Positions 1-9,932 of a DNA stretch of 64,000 nucleotides are shown in pieces; the stretch's first letter is position 1; every line of letters begins with the position of its first letter. The DNA lies in assembly GCF_024494645.1 (NCBI RefSeq), contig NZ_JANHDJ010000007.1, forward strand, positions 1-64,000. The letters run 5' to 3'. The notes beneath the pieces are model-generated. The model did not search any database. It saw nothing but the letters and a program-made list of their open reading frames with translations, and was not told the origin of the DNA. A program made the translations under genes and the position numbers. This DNA comes from Halohasta litorea. Lineage in GTDB: Archaea > Halobacteriota > Halobacteria > Halobacteriales > Haloferacaceae.

Positions 1-89
1 GAGCTATCTGCCACGAGTCTAAACTCGTGCGACTAGCATGGCTAAATCGAATCCCAATAGCAATGTCCTCCGGCAGGATCAACCGGAAT
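1..89 (-). rRNA. 16S ribosomal RNA, 5' end (partial)
   Basis: Read on the minus strand, the sequence from 89 downwards begins ATTCCGGTTGATCCTGCCGG, the standard start of archaeal 16S rRNA. It continues into the conserved first helix region (GATTTAGCCATGCTAGTCG) and runs off the left edge, so only the first 89 nt are present. The rRNA operon therefore extends leftwards outside the window. Its leader and promoters lie at 90-552. Confidence 0.97.
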
Positions 90-92
90 GTT

Positions 93-142
93 CCCCCATC
101 AGAGATGAGGGGGTGGCGGGAACAATCCATCAGAGATGGATT
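93..142 (-). repeat. Duplicated hairpin in the 16S leader
   Basis: The 11-bp word CATCAGAGATG occurs at 97-107 and again at 128-138. Each copy is the core of a small hairpin with an AGA loop. One is 93-100 with 104-112, with one bulged base. The other is 124-131 with 135-142, a perfect 8-bp stem. They sit between the mature 16S 5' end and the upstream leader hairpin. A role in pre-rRNA folding or processing is inference. Confidence 0.7.
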
Positions 143-144
143 GG

Positions 145-230
145 TCACCAAAATGTGTCTCATTGCATGGTCCGAGTTCGGCGTCCACCGAGCGATCGGG
201 TGACACCGAACTACCAAGGCTAACGTCGGA
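145..230 (-). other. 16S pre-rRNA leader with hairpin 177-210 (candidate processing-stem strand)
   Basis: The segment just upstream of the 16S gene is strongly structured. Bases 177-191 pair with 196-210 around a GCGA loop, a 15-bp stem with two mismatches. Haloarchaeal 16S leaders contain the 5' strand of the long processing stem cut at a bulge-helix-bulge motif. The 3' strand would lie beyond 16S, outside the window, so the assignment cannot be completed here. Confidence 0.45.
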
Positions 231-275
231 TCCCATCTGTACGGCGTACCGCAGGGGCGGGATCCCCATTTCTTC

Positions 276-316
276 GGATTAGATCGAACGCGACTGACGG
301 GTATAAACCCGTCGAA
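276..316 (-). promoter_or_regulatory. rRNA operon promoter, 16S-proximal
   Basis: On the minus strand TTCGACGGG (316-308) is followed by the TATA element TTTATAC (307-301). About 27 nt further on is AATCCGAAG (280-272), which resembles the TGCGAA initiator of haloarchaeal rRNA promoters. Predicted transcription start is about 277, some 190 nt ahead of 16S. Confidence 0.7.
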
Positions 317-403
317 CTCGACTCGGTGTGAGTCGAACGGCGTTGATCTGCTCCACGAGTGCCGACCGAGTTGAACGGTCGGGCAGTCCCGTGTGTTGTC
401 TGT

Positions 404-445
404 TGCATTCCATCCGAATGCCCTCGCACATATAAGGGCATCGTC
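404..445 (-). promoter_or_regulatory. rRNA operon promoter, middle
   Basis: On the minus strand the TATA element CTTATATG lies at about 437-430. It is followed about 28 nt later by TGCAACAG (407-400) at the expected start site. The upstream TTCGAC-like box is weak here, so this is less certain than its neighbours. Predicted start is about 405. Confidence 0.55.
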
Positions 446-510
446 TTGGGATGGCCGCCGTCGGGCGATTCCGACGGCGGGTGTCGTCCGGGAGTGCCCC
501 GTGCGACCTT

Positions 511-552
511 CGCATTACATCGAATGCCGGGTTGATACTTAACCCCGTCGAA
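511..552 (-). promoter_or_regulatory. rRNA operon promoter, distal
   Basis: On the minus strand TTCGACGGGGTTAAGTATC (552-534) matches the shape of the described haloarchaeal rRNA P1 promoter, an upstream TTCGACGG box then a TATA element. TGCGAAGG (514-507) follows at the usual start-site distance, giving a predicted start of about 512. The three starts (512, 405, 277) form a tandem array. Confidence 0.72.
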
Positions 553-805
553 GGAAAGCCGCCACGTCATGCGGTTTCATGCCGTGTGGGGCAGTATACA
601 TACCGTACTCAAACAACAGGATAGCAAGTGGAAGCGACTCAGTGGAAAAACAGTCGACACACGCGGCTACGTGCGTAGAATGTAACGCGGCAGGAGATCG
701 AACGGTCATCCCTTGCTTTCACAGCCGGTCCCGTCGGGTGAATAGCCGCGCAGATGGGACTCATAGCAGAAGAGACTAAACAGTATCGGAGCCACGAGAC
801 GCCAC
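553..805. other. Non-coding region between the rRNA promoters and the MC1 gene
   Basis: No credible gene was found. The short open frames here have no start context or family resemblance. A TATA-like stretch on the minus strand at about 592-604 (TATGTATAC) could be a further upstream rRNA promoter, but its initiator match is poor. Confidence 0.4.
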
Positions 806-833
806 GAAAATAGTCAGCCCGGTCGACCGGTCG
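806..833 (-). terminator. Possible terminator of the MC1 gene
   Basis: Immediately after the MC1 stop codon, minus-strand reading gives the 12-bp palindrome CCGGTCGACCGG (830-819) and then CTATTTTC (813-806). A GC hairpin followed by a short T tract is a plausible archaeal termination signal, but this is a weak pattern call. Confidence 0.3.
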
Positions 834-1157
834 TCACTCCTCGAGATGCTCGATACCCTGCTTGGAGACGTTGGCCTCCGTGATCTCCTCTGGCATCCAG
901 TCGGGCTTGTTGTCCGGAGCCGTCTCGTGCCAGGCCCACCCCTCATAGATATGGACCTTGTCGGTGCCCTTCTCGCGGAGTTCGAGGTCGACACGGTCGG
1001 CGTCGTCCTCCGACGGAGCTGGTTCGAGGCGACGGGCCGCCTTCAGTGCAGCCTGTCGGGGCGTGTTTCCGGAAAACACACTTTCTTCTGCGCCATCATC
1101 GTCGCGGAGTGCGAAATTGCGCTTACCATCTTCTCGTACCATGGTTTTACTCACCAT
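834..1157 (-). CDS. Non-histone chromosomal protein MC1
   Basis: Small basic/acidic DNA-binding protein of the MC1 family, which bends and compacts DNA in haloarchaea and methanogens. The conserved family blocks are visible: RNFALRDDDG near the start, the GNTPRQAALKAARR motif, RLREKG-like LELREKGTDKVHIYEGW, and the C-terminal WMPEEI stretch. The length of about 107 residues fits the family. A strong TATA box (minus strand, 1190-1178) puts the transcript start at about 1157, so the ATG there is chosen as a leaderless start. ATGs at 1172 and 1142 are alternatives. The gene is transcribed towards the rRNA promoters. MC1 is usually abundant, which agrees with the strong promoter. Confidence 0.93.
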   Translation of the reverse strand: MVSKTMVREDGKRNFALRDDDGAEESVFSGNTPRQAALKAARRLEPAPSEDDADRVDLELREKGTDKVHIYEGWAWHETAPDNKPDWMPEEITEANVSKQGIEHLEE

Positions 1158-1176
1158 GGCAACCGAGTACATGGTC

Positions 1177-1190
1177 TAATATAAATATAT
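1177..1190 (-). promoter_or_regulatory. TATA box of the MC1 gene
   Basis: Minus-strand ATATATTTATATTA at 1190-1177 is a near-ideal archaeal TATA box. Its centre is about 26 nt from the ATG at 1157, which decides the chosen start. Confidence 0.65.
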
Positions 1191-1379
1191 CGGGGAAATG
1201 AGTACTTTTCAGCCAAACATTTAAATAGTATCGTACTCCCGTCCGCCGGTTGGGTGGTAGTTTATCGGTGACAACGGATGGTTCGGACGGCAAACGGAGT
1301 ACCGCGCGGTCCCGAGGCGTGAGAATCGGTAAACAACACTTATGTAGTCGGTGTGGCGAAGTGGAGACAGACACCCGCG

Positions 1380-1577
1380 ATGGTTCGCAAAAAAAAGCTC
1401 AGCCCGAGTGGTGCGAAAGACGACGACGGCGAGTACCACAACGTTCACGTCAACCTACACGAAGACGAACTCGCAGTTGCTGGTATGAGTATCGGTGATG
1501 AAGTGTTCGTCCGCGTGCGTGACGGGAAGATAATCATCCAGAAAGCGGACCCCGACGACGTCGAACACGACTTTTAG
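1380..1577 (+). CDS. Small AbrB/SpoVT-like protein
   Basis: Predicted protein of 65 residues starting MVRKKKLSPSG. The second half (VNLHEDELAVAGMSIGDEVFVRVRDGKIIIQKADPDD) has the swapped-hairpin pattern of AbrB/SpoVT DNA-binding domains: a beta strand, a GDEV turn, then a strand rich in Val/Ile. Such small proteins act as dimeric transcription regulators or antitoxins elsewhere, but no toxin gene is adjacent. The ATG at 1380 is preferred over an upstream ATG at 1353 because a TATA-like CTTATG lies about 38 nt upstream and the extra residues are not domain-like. Function in this cell is unknown. Confidence 0.75.
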   Translation: MVRKKKLSPSGAKDDDGEYHNVHVNLHEDELAVAGMSIGDEVFVRVRDGKIIIQKADPDDVEHDF

Positions 1578-1633
1578 CCCTCCCGCTCGACGCTTCGGGA
1601 AGTTGATTGCGGTGGAATCGCTCACACCACATA

Positions 1634-2692
1634 ATGCGTCCTTACAGTCTCGCAAAGCCGGTTTTGTTCTCCCTCCCGCCGGAAACGGCCCATCGAACGG
1701 TGCATACTGCCCTTCGAGCAGTACAGCGAACACCGATCGTCGACCTCCTGCGCCGACAGTATACAGTCGCTAACCCACGGCTAGCGACCACTGTCTTCGG
1801 GCTCGACTTCCCGAACCCGGTCGGCGTTGCCGCAGGGTTCGACAAGAACGCCGAAATCCCACGCGTCCTGGAAGCCCTCGGCTTCGGCCACGTCGAGATC
1901 GGCGGCGTCACCGCCGAGCGGCAGCCGGGCAACCCCAAGCCACGGATGTTCCGACTCCCCGAAGACGGCGCGCTTATCAATCGGATGGGATTCAACAACG
2001 AGGGAGCCGACCGGATCGGCCGACGGCTCGATAGCGAACCCCAGCCCGACGTGCCGCTCGGTGTCAACATCGGCAAATCGAAGTCGACACCGCTCGAAGC
2101 GGCAGCCGACGACTACCTGTATACCTACGAGCGCGTGGCCGAGGCGGGCGACTACTTCGCGGTCAACGTCTCGAGTCCCAACACGCCCGGCCTCCGCTCG
2201 CTCCAGGACCGCGACTCGCTCGAAGCGATCCTCGGCACGCTGAAAGACGCCGGAGCGCGACCCCTGCTGGTCAAACTCTCGCCGGACCTCGCCCGACCGG
2301 CGATCGAAGACGCGCTGGCGGTCGTCGAGGACCTCGGCCTCGACGGCGTCATTGCGACCAACACGACGACGAGCCGGCCCGACTCGCTGCAGAACCCGAA
2401 CAAGGCCGAAACGGGAGGCCTCTCGGGGAAACCGATCGAGGGCGAGGCGACCGACCTCATTCGGTTTATCGCCGAACGGACCGACACACCCATCATTGGC
2501 GTCGGCGGGATCAGCGATGCCGAAGGGGCATACGAGAAGATCCGCGCGGGTGCGAGTATCGTCCAGCTCTACACCGGCCTCGTCTTCGAGGGACCAGCGC
2601 TCGCACGCGATATTAATCGAGGGCTCCTGGAGCTCCTGGACCGAGACGGATTCGACTCCATCGAAGAGGCCGTCGGCGTCGACCTGCAATAG
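1634..2692 (+). CDS. pyrD: Dihydroorotate dehydrogenase (quinone), class 2
   Basis: Catalyses the fourth step of pyrimidine synthesis, oxidising dihydroorotate to orotate with FMN and passing electrons to quinone at the membrane. The sequence shows the class 2 pattern: an N-terminal amphipathic region (LAKPVLFSLPPETAHR), GFDKNAEIPRVLEALGFG, the FMN-binding block GNPKPRMFRLPEDGALINRMGFNN, the active-site NVSSPNTPGLRSLQ with the class 2 catalytic serine, LVKLSPD, and the phosphate-binding GVGGISDAEGAYEKIRAGAS near the end. The ATG at 1634 (MRPYSLAK) is preferred to one nine codons upstream. Length about 352 residues is normal. It is apparently monocistronic. Confidence 0.95.
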   Translation: MRPYSLAKPVLFSLPPETAHRTVHTALRAVQRTPIVDLLRRQYTVANPRLATTVFGLDFPNPVGVAAGFDKNAEIPRVLEALGFGHVEIGGVTAERQPGNPKPRMFRLPEDGALINRMGFNNEGADRIGRRLDSEPQPDVPLGVNIGKSKSTPLEAAADDYLYTYERVAEAGDYFAVNVSSPNTPGLRSLQDRDSLEAILGTLKDAGARPLLVKLSPDLARPAIEDALAVVEDLGLDGVIATNTTTSRPDSLQNPNKAETGGLSGKPIEGEATDLIRFIAERTDTPIIGVGGISDAEGAYEKIRAGASIVQLYTGLVFEGPALARDINRGLLELLDRDGFDSIEEAVGVDLQ

Positions 2693-2797
2693 CCGGCAGC
2701 GGCAGTGTCACGATACGGTCGACGCCGAGCGTGTTCGAATCGAAACCCGCGTTTGAGCCTCCACAATCTATTTTTAAAACAGATCGGGAGTGATGGT

Positions 2798-3376
2798 ATG
2801 AACAGACGGCAGTTCCTCGCGACGACCGCGATACCGGTCGGGATCACGACTGCTGGGTGTGCGGCCAATACTGGCCGGACCGTAGAACTCGAAGCCGAAA
2901 CCGAACGGCAGGACGACGGCCAGCAAAACGAGACGTACCTCGTCTACCGGCACGACAGCGAGGAAGTCCGCGTTGTCGGGTTCAATCAGGGATCGTTCCC
3001 GCAGTCACTGGACGACCGGTTCGGGTTCGGGATGTTCATCGAGTACGACGAGTCGACGACACTGGAGTCGTTCCGGTTCGACCTCCGCGCACCGCCGACC
3101 GGCGAACCCGCCGACATCTACCTCGCCTCCCCAACCGGAGCGGTGTGGCCGAATCTGACGTACGGACGGGTCGATGGTGAGGGGTCGGCACGGATCGCAC
3201 TGTCGGACGCACCGGATGTCACCGACGAAACGGTGTTTATCAACACCTTCGTCGACCCGAACACCGCCCCGGTCGAACAGATCGCGATCGACCTCGAACT
3301 GGAACTCACTGCGCCGGACGGTCCTGCGACCTATCGCGCGGAGACGACCACCACGTTCGAACCAGAGACGCGATGA
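2798..3376 (+). CDS. Hypothetical Tat-exported lipoprotein
   Basis: 192 residues, not recognised as a named family. The N-terminus MNRRQFLATTAIPVGITTAGC has the twin arginine followed by a hydrophobic stretch and a lipobox-like TAGC, so it is predicted to be exported folded and anchored by a lipid. The rest looks like a beta-rich extracellular domain (SFRFDLRAPPTGEPADIYLASPTG, IAIDLELELTAPDG). A TATA-like TATTTTTAAAAC lies about 25 nt before the ATG at 2798, supporting this start over one 31 codons upstream. Substrate or partner unknown. Confidence 0.75.
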   Translation: MNRRQFLATTAIPVGITTAGCAANTGRTVELEAETERQDDGQQNETYLVYRHDSEEVRVVGFNQGSFPQSLDDRFGFGMFIEYDESTTLESFRFDLRAPPTGEPADIYLASPTGAVWPNLTYGRVDGEGSARIALSDAPDVTDETVFINTFVDPNTAPVEQIAIDLELELTAPDGPATYRAETTTTFEPETR

Positions 3377-3428
3377 GGACCGTAGACAGCAAATCGGTCG
3401 GCGTCGAAATCGAGCAACGAGACCGACG

Positions 3429-3767
3429 TTACTCCGGTTTGTATGCATCTAACGGCGGTGAAAACGCATCGAGCACGTCGCATGATGTTTTGGCGTAGAC
3501 GCTGTGGACGGTTCCCGGTGGAATGACGTACGAATCACCGGGGCCGACAGTCGTGTCGTACTCGCCGCGAAGTTCGAGCTGTCCATCGATGACGTAGCTC
3601 GCCTGAACGGTGTCAGCGTGGCTATGGAGTTCCCCTTCATCGCCCGCATTCAGTGAGTAATGAACCAGCATCATCCGGTCGGTATACCCCAGCACACGCC
3701 GCTGGCCACCGCTCTCGAACTCGTCGATTTGCGCCGGGTCGTCCCACGTGTAGACTCCCATACCCAT
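3429..3767 (-). CDS. Cupin-domain protein
   Basis: 112-residue single-domain cupin. Both cupin motifs are visible: GDEGELHSHADTVQASYVIDGQLELRG (motif 1, metal-ligand His pair) and GDSYVIPPGTVHSVYA (motif 2, PPGTVH). Stand-alone cupins of this size bind a metal or small ligand and can be enzymes, isomerases or sensors. The sequence does not decide which. A TATA-like TTTTTATT lies about 20-25 nt upstream of the ATG at 3767, and an in-frame ATG two codons in is equally possible. It is convergent with the lipoprotein gene and separated from valS by a short gap. Confidence 0.85.
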   Translation of the reverse strand: MGMGVYTWDDPAQIDEFESGGQRRVLGYTDRMMLVHYSLNAGDEGELHSHADTVQASYVIDGQLELRGEYDTTVGPGDSYVIPPGTVHSVYAKTSCDVLDAFSPPLDAYKPE

Positions 3768-3813
3768 ACACGTGTAAAACTGCCAATAAAAAACTGCTGC
3801 CGGAGCCGCGAGC

Positions 3814-6486
<2,673 letters not shown>

Positions 6487-6585
6487 TAGTCGGCGAAAGA
6501 CGCCGGGGGGACTAATGTTAATCGGCTCGGGAATCGCCCAGTGGATCGAACGGCCGCTATCAGCGCTGATACTCCGCCCACGGCC

Positions 6586-6594
6586 TTTATTTAA
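6586..6594 (+). promoter_or_regulatory. TATA box of the histidine kinase gene
   Basis: TTTATTTAA at 6586-6594 lies about 27 nt before the GTG at 6617, consistent with leaderless initiation there rather than at the out-of-frame ATG at 6601. Confidence 0.5.
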
Positions 6595-6616
6595 GCGTGC
6601 ATGAAACCGGATCGCA

Positions 6617-8347
6617 GTGGCAGTATCCGTTCCGTGGCCCGCGGTCGGCTCGTTCGTCGCCGGAGTGATTTCGATCTTCTTTCTGCGGTATCTCTGGCCC
6701 TATCGGGACGAGAAGGGGGCGAATTACTTTATGGGCGTTATCGGCTGTGTCACCCTCTGGACGGTCTCCTACGGCCTCGCGCTGCTGGTGTTCGAACCGA
6801 CGCTGCGGTTCGCCTTCGAGATCCCGATCTGGCTCGGGCTCAACGGGAGTGCCGTCTTCTTTCTGGCGTTCGCTTTCGAGTACACGGGTCGCACGCAGGC
6901 AGTCGAGTCGCCGCTAATGCGGGGGCTCGTCGGTTTTCAACTGTTTACGACGGCACTCGTGGCGACGAATCCGATCCACGGGCTCGTCTGGAGCGAGTAC
7001 AGCATCGAGCCGGTCGCCGGGGTTGCTGGCGTTGCGGTGACAAACGAGCCGTTGCTGTTCGCGATCCTCCTGATAACCGGGATGATCACGACCGCCGGGA
7101 TCGTGCTGTTGGCCGACGCGTTCGCAAGCTACGGCCCGTTGTATCGGTACCAAACGCTTGCGATCGCCGTCTCGCCGATTCCGGTTTTCGCAGGAATCGT
7201 CCTCTGGGCCGTTCAGATCGGACCGGTTCCGGAGCTCAACCTCGCGCCCCTGTTGTTTCCGGTCCACCTCGGCCTGGATATGTATGCCTTCTTCCGCCGG
7301 AACATGTTCGAACTCACGCCTGCGGCCCGACGGGCGGGCGACCAGACCGCCATTGACGATCTCGGCATCGGCGTGGTGATCGTCGACGACGACGCACAGA
7401 TCATCAACCTCAACGAGACGGCCGCAGAGATATTCGACCACGACAAGCGGACTCTGCTGGGTGCGCCGCTCGACAGCATCTGCCCCGAAATCGATCTCTC
7501 GGCCACCGGCCAGCGGATGCAGCGGCGCGGCGAGCGACGACAACGGGAGTATGCGGTCTCGCTGTCGGAGATTTCGGATTCGGGTGGGAATCCTGTGGGC
7601 CATACGGTGACGCTCCAGGACATCACGACCGAACGGCAGCGGGAACAACGACTAGCGGTTCTCAACCGTGTGCTCCGGCACAACCTTCGGAACGACCTCA
7701 ACGTCGCCAGCGGCTACCTCGATATCGTCCGCGAACGGACCGACAGCGAGCAGGTGAAAGACATGTTGGGTGTCGCCGCGAGAAACGTCGAGGGCGTGCT
7801 CGAACTCGGAGAGAAGGCCCGGTCGGTCGAGCGGACACTCAACGCCGACGAGCTGGGGACCGAGCCCGTGGAAATCGCGCCACTGGTCGACGATATCGCC
7901 ACGAGCCTCACGGAGGACCACGGCGGGACAGTCGACAACCGCGTTCCGACCGATCTCGCCATCGAGACGAACCCCCAACTGCTCCGCAGCCTGTTCGCCA
8001 ACCTCATCGAAAACGGACTCGAACACAGCGAAACGAACAAACCGGCAGTGACGGTCGACGTGGTCGTCGACTGCCACAGCGCGAGGTTCGATATCCGTGA
8101 CAACGGGCCGGGGATTCCGGCACACGAACTGGATGTGATCGACGAGGGCGAAGAGACGGATCTCGAACACGGCAGCGGGATCGGGCTGTGGCTGGTCACA
8201 TGGGCGAGCACCGCCCTCGGCGGCAGCGTCTCGTTCGACACTGGCGAGGACGGAACGACGGTGACGGTGACCCTGCCGGATGTCGTCGAGTCGGCAGTCG
8301 ACGGTGAAACGGACTCGACTGCCGAGAGGCAGCCACCGGCGAGCTGA
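6617..8347 (+). CDS. Membrane histidine kinase with 7TM sensor and PAS domain
   Basis: 576 residues. Residues 8-225 form about seven hydrophobic helices typical of the histidine-kinase N-terminal 7TM sensor region. A PAS domain follows (about 245-340, GIGVVIVDDDAQIINLNETAAEIF). The phospho-acceptor helix RVLRHNLRNDLN places the histidine at 355. The ATPase domain shows the N box (NLIENGLEHSE), G1 (DNGPGIP) and G2 (GSGIGLWLV). Start is GTG at 6617. No response regulator is adjacent, as is common for haloarchaeal orphan kinases. The stop codon abuts that of the convergent downstream gene (TGATCA, 8345-8350). Ligand unknown. Confidence 0.92.
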   Translation: MAVSVPWPAVGSFVAGVISIFFLRYLWPYRDEKGANYFMGVIGCVTLWTVSYGLALLVFEPTLRFAFEIPIWLGLNGSAVFFLAFAFEYTGRTQAVESPLMRGLVGFQLFTTALVATNPIHGLVWSEYSIEPVAGVAGVAVTNEPLLFAILLITGMITTAGIVLLADAFASYGPLYRYQTLAIAVSPIPVFAGIVLWAVQIGPVPELNLAPLLFPVHLGLDMYAFFRRNMFELTPAARRAGDQTAIDDLGIGVVIVDDDAQIINLNETAAEIFDHDKRTLLGAPLDSICPEIDLSATGQRMQRRGERRQREYAVSLSEISDSGGNPVGHTVTLQDITTERQREQRLAVLNRVLRHNLRNDLNVASGYLDIVRERTDSEQVKDMLGVAARNVEGVLELGEKARSVERTLNADELGTEPVEIAPLVDDIATSLTEDHGGTVDNRVPTDLAIETNPQLLRSLFANLIENGLEHSETNKPAVTVDVVVDCHSARFDIRDNGPGIPAHELDVIDEGEETDLEHGSGIGLWLVTWASTALGGSVSFDTGEDGTTVTVTLPDVVESAVDGETDSTAERQPPAS

Positions 8348-9361
8348 TCAGGAATCGGCCTCAAGCAACGCCTCATACACCGGCCACGAGGAGTCACCCG
8401 CAGGCGGGCGAGTCCGCTCGCCGTCGCGGATGACGCCGGAGCCCGCCTCGACTCCACCGATCACAGCCGCGGTCGTCCCACGACCGCGGAGCCTGCTCAG
8501 CACCGCGTCAGTGGACGCGGAATCGACCGCGACAAGCAGCGAGCCGGAGCTGGTCGCGGTCCACGGCTCCATCCCGAGAGCATCACAGAGCCGCAGGACA
8601 TCGGGATCGGTCGGGACGTGCTCGGAGCCGACCGAAAACTGGACGCCTGCACCGGCAGCCATCTCGTGGAGCGCACCGAGCAGGCCGCCTTCGGTTACGT
8701 CGTGGACCGCGGTCACGCCGCTGGCGTCGGCCGCCGCGAGCGCGTCCCGAACCCCATCGAGATCGTCGAGGCGGACCGCAACACGGTCGACAACACTCTG
8801 CTCGCAGTCGATCTGCTCGGGAAACAGCGAGGCGAACAAGGAGGCGGCTTCGACCGCCGGGCCGGTCGTGAGCACGAGGTCGTCGCCCGGCCGCGAGCCG
8901 TCCGGTCGGATGATCTCGTCGTGGTCGCCGACTGCCATCGCCGTCGCACCGCCGACCCACGGGAACGAACAGCCCTCATAGCGGGCGGTGTGGCCGGTGA
9001 CGATATCGACGCCGAGGTCGGTACACTCGTCGTGGATCGCTCCCCAGACGGTGGCGAACTCGTCGTCGGTCAGTTCCGGCGGGAGAGAGAAACTGATAGC
9101 GAGATGTGAGGGCGAGAGACCCGAGACCGCCACGTCTGCGAGAACGATCCGGACCGCGAAGCGCCCCGCGCGCTCGAAGCCGAGGTCGGGGAGGATCGAG
9201 ACGGGATCAGTGGCGACTGCGAGTGCGGTGCCGTCGACGTCGATCACGCCGAAATCGACACCGTGTTTCGGGCCGATCCGCACGTCCGAGCGGTCGGCTC
9301 CGAGCCGTGGGGCGATCTGTGAGTGGAAGAACTCCCGTGGTATCTTTCCCGTCTGCGGCAT
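8348..9361 (-). CDS. AIR synthase / HypE-like family protein
   Basis: 337 residues with the PurM/ThiL/HypE fold: the N-terminal IPREFFHSQIAPRLGA segment, GPKHGVDFGVIDVDG, ATDPVSILPDLGFERAGRFAV, the central TGHTARYEG and VGGATAMAVG, and C-terminal GVTAVHDVTEGGLLGALHEMAAGAG. HypE dehydrates thiocarboxamide to make cyanide for NiFe hydrogenases, and relatives are phosphate-dependent kinases or cyclo-ligases. No hydrogenase genes are nearby and the typical HypE C-terminal PRIC tail is absent (it ends EALLEADS), so the substrate is open. An AT-rich word abuts the ATG and is too close to act as its TATA box. Confidence 0.85.
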   Translation of the reverse strand: MPQTGKIPREFFHSQIAPRLGADRSDVRIGPKHGVDFGVIDVDGTALAVATDPVSILPDLGFERAGRFAVRIVLADVAVSGLSPSHLAISFSLPPELTDDEFATVWGAIHDECTDLGVDIVTGHTARYEGCSFPWVGGATAMAVGDHDEIIRPDGSRPGDDLVLTTGPAVEAASLFASLFPEQIDCEQSVVDRVAVRLDDLDGVRDALAAADASGVTAVHDVTEGGLLGALHEMAAGAGVQFSVGSEHVPTDPDVLRLCDALGMEPWTATSSGSLLVAVDSASTDAVLSRLRGRGTTAAVIGGVEAGSGVIRDGERTRPPAGDSSWPVYEALLEADS

Positions 9362-9410
9362 TTAAATAATAACGAGGGGCGACTGGTTTGGATGTGTCGA
9401 CAGCTGTGTG

Positions 9411-9830
9411 CTACGAAATCGAGCTGCCCCGCTCGCGAACGATCACGTAGCCGACGAGGGCGACGGCCCACAGCAGGATGCCGAGAGTCACGAGATCGGA
9501 GGGGATCGGATAGCCGAGGTTCCACGCGAGCACGAGGATATGAAGCGCCGCAAGGAGCCCCATGGTGCTGAGTGTGGTTACCGAGGCCACGTGGGGGTCC
9601 TCAGGCGGGTCGACCCGAAACCCACCTCGAAGCACAGCCAGCGTCAACAGCATGATCGCCGGAAGCAAAAACACGGCAAGAGGTTTCGAAACGTAGGTAT
9701 TCGGCTCCCAAGCCAGCGAGAAGTGGATCACCATTTCGGCTGGCAGGCGGGGCCAGACGGCCACCCCAGCGGCGGCAGTCACCGCGATGAGACCGAGGCT
9801 GCTGATCGTCGCATGACGACGAGACAACAT
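9411..9830 (-). CDS. Small membrane protein with DUF1648-type domain
   Basis: 139 residues starting MLSRRHATISSLG. The first helix is followed by VAVWPRLPAEMVIHFSLAWEPNTYVSKPLAVFLLPAIML, which matches the DUF1648 pattern (a short loop with Pro and His between two helices). Two further helices precede the C-terminus. Proteins with this domain include SdpI-like immunity proteins, but the full SdpI architecture is not present here. An AT-rich TATA element (9856-9866, minus strand) about 30 nt upstream supports the ATG at 9830 rather than an ATG 29 codons earlier. Function unknown. Confidence 0.75.
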   Translation of the reverse strand: MLSRRHATISSLGLIAVTAAAGVAVWPRLPAEMVIHFSLAWEPNTYVSKPLAVFLLPAIMLLTLAVLRGGFRVDPPEDPHVASVTTLSTMGLLAALHILVLAWNLGYPIPSDLVTLGILLWAVALVGYVIVRERGSSIS

Positions 9831-9932
9831 ACCCGGCACTGGTGTCGTGTGGAAAAATAAATCGTTGGGAGAGTCAAATCGAGTTACAACCCATAAAAAA
9901 TACGACCGAAATCGCAATCGGTCGGAGCTGTT

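Noticed and set aside
220-570. 116-residue open frame on the minus strand upstream of 16S
   Set aside because: It lies across the tandem rRNA promoters, is Arg/Pro/Thr-rich without domain character, and has no homology signal.
579-779. 66-codon plus-strand frame
   Set aside because: It lacks a promoter, start context or domain pattern and lies in the upstream rRNA control region.
9361-9369. TATTTAAAT as TATA box of the HypE-like gene
   Set aside because: It touches the start codon and would place the transcript start inside the coding region, ahead of no suitable start codon.
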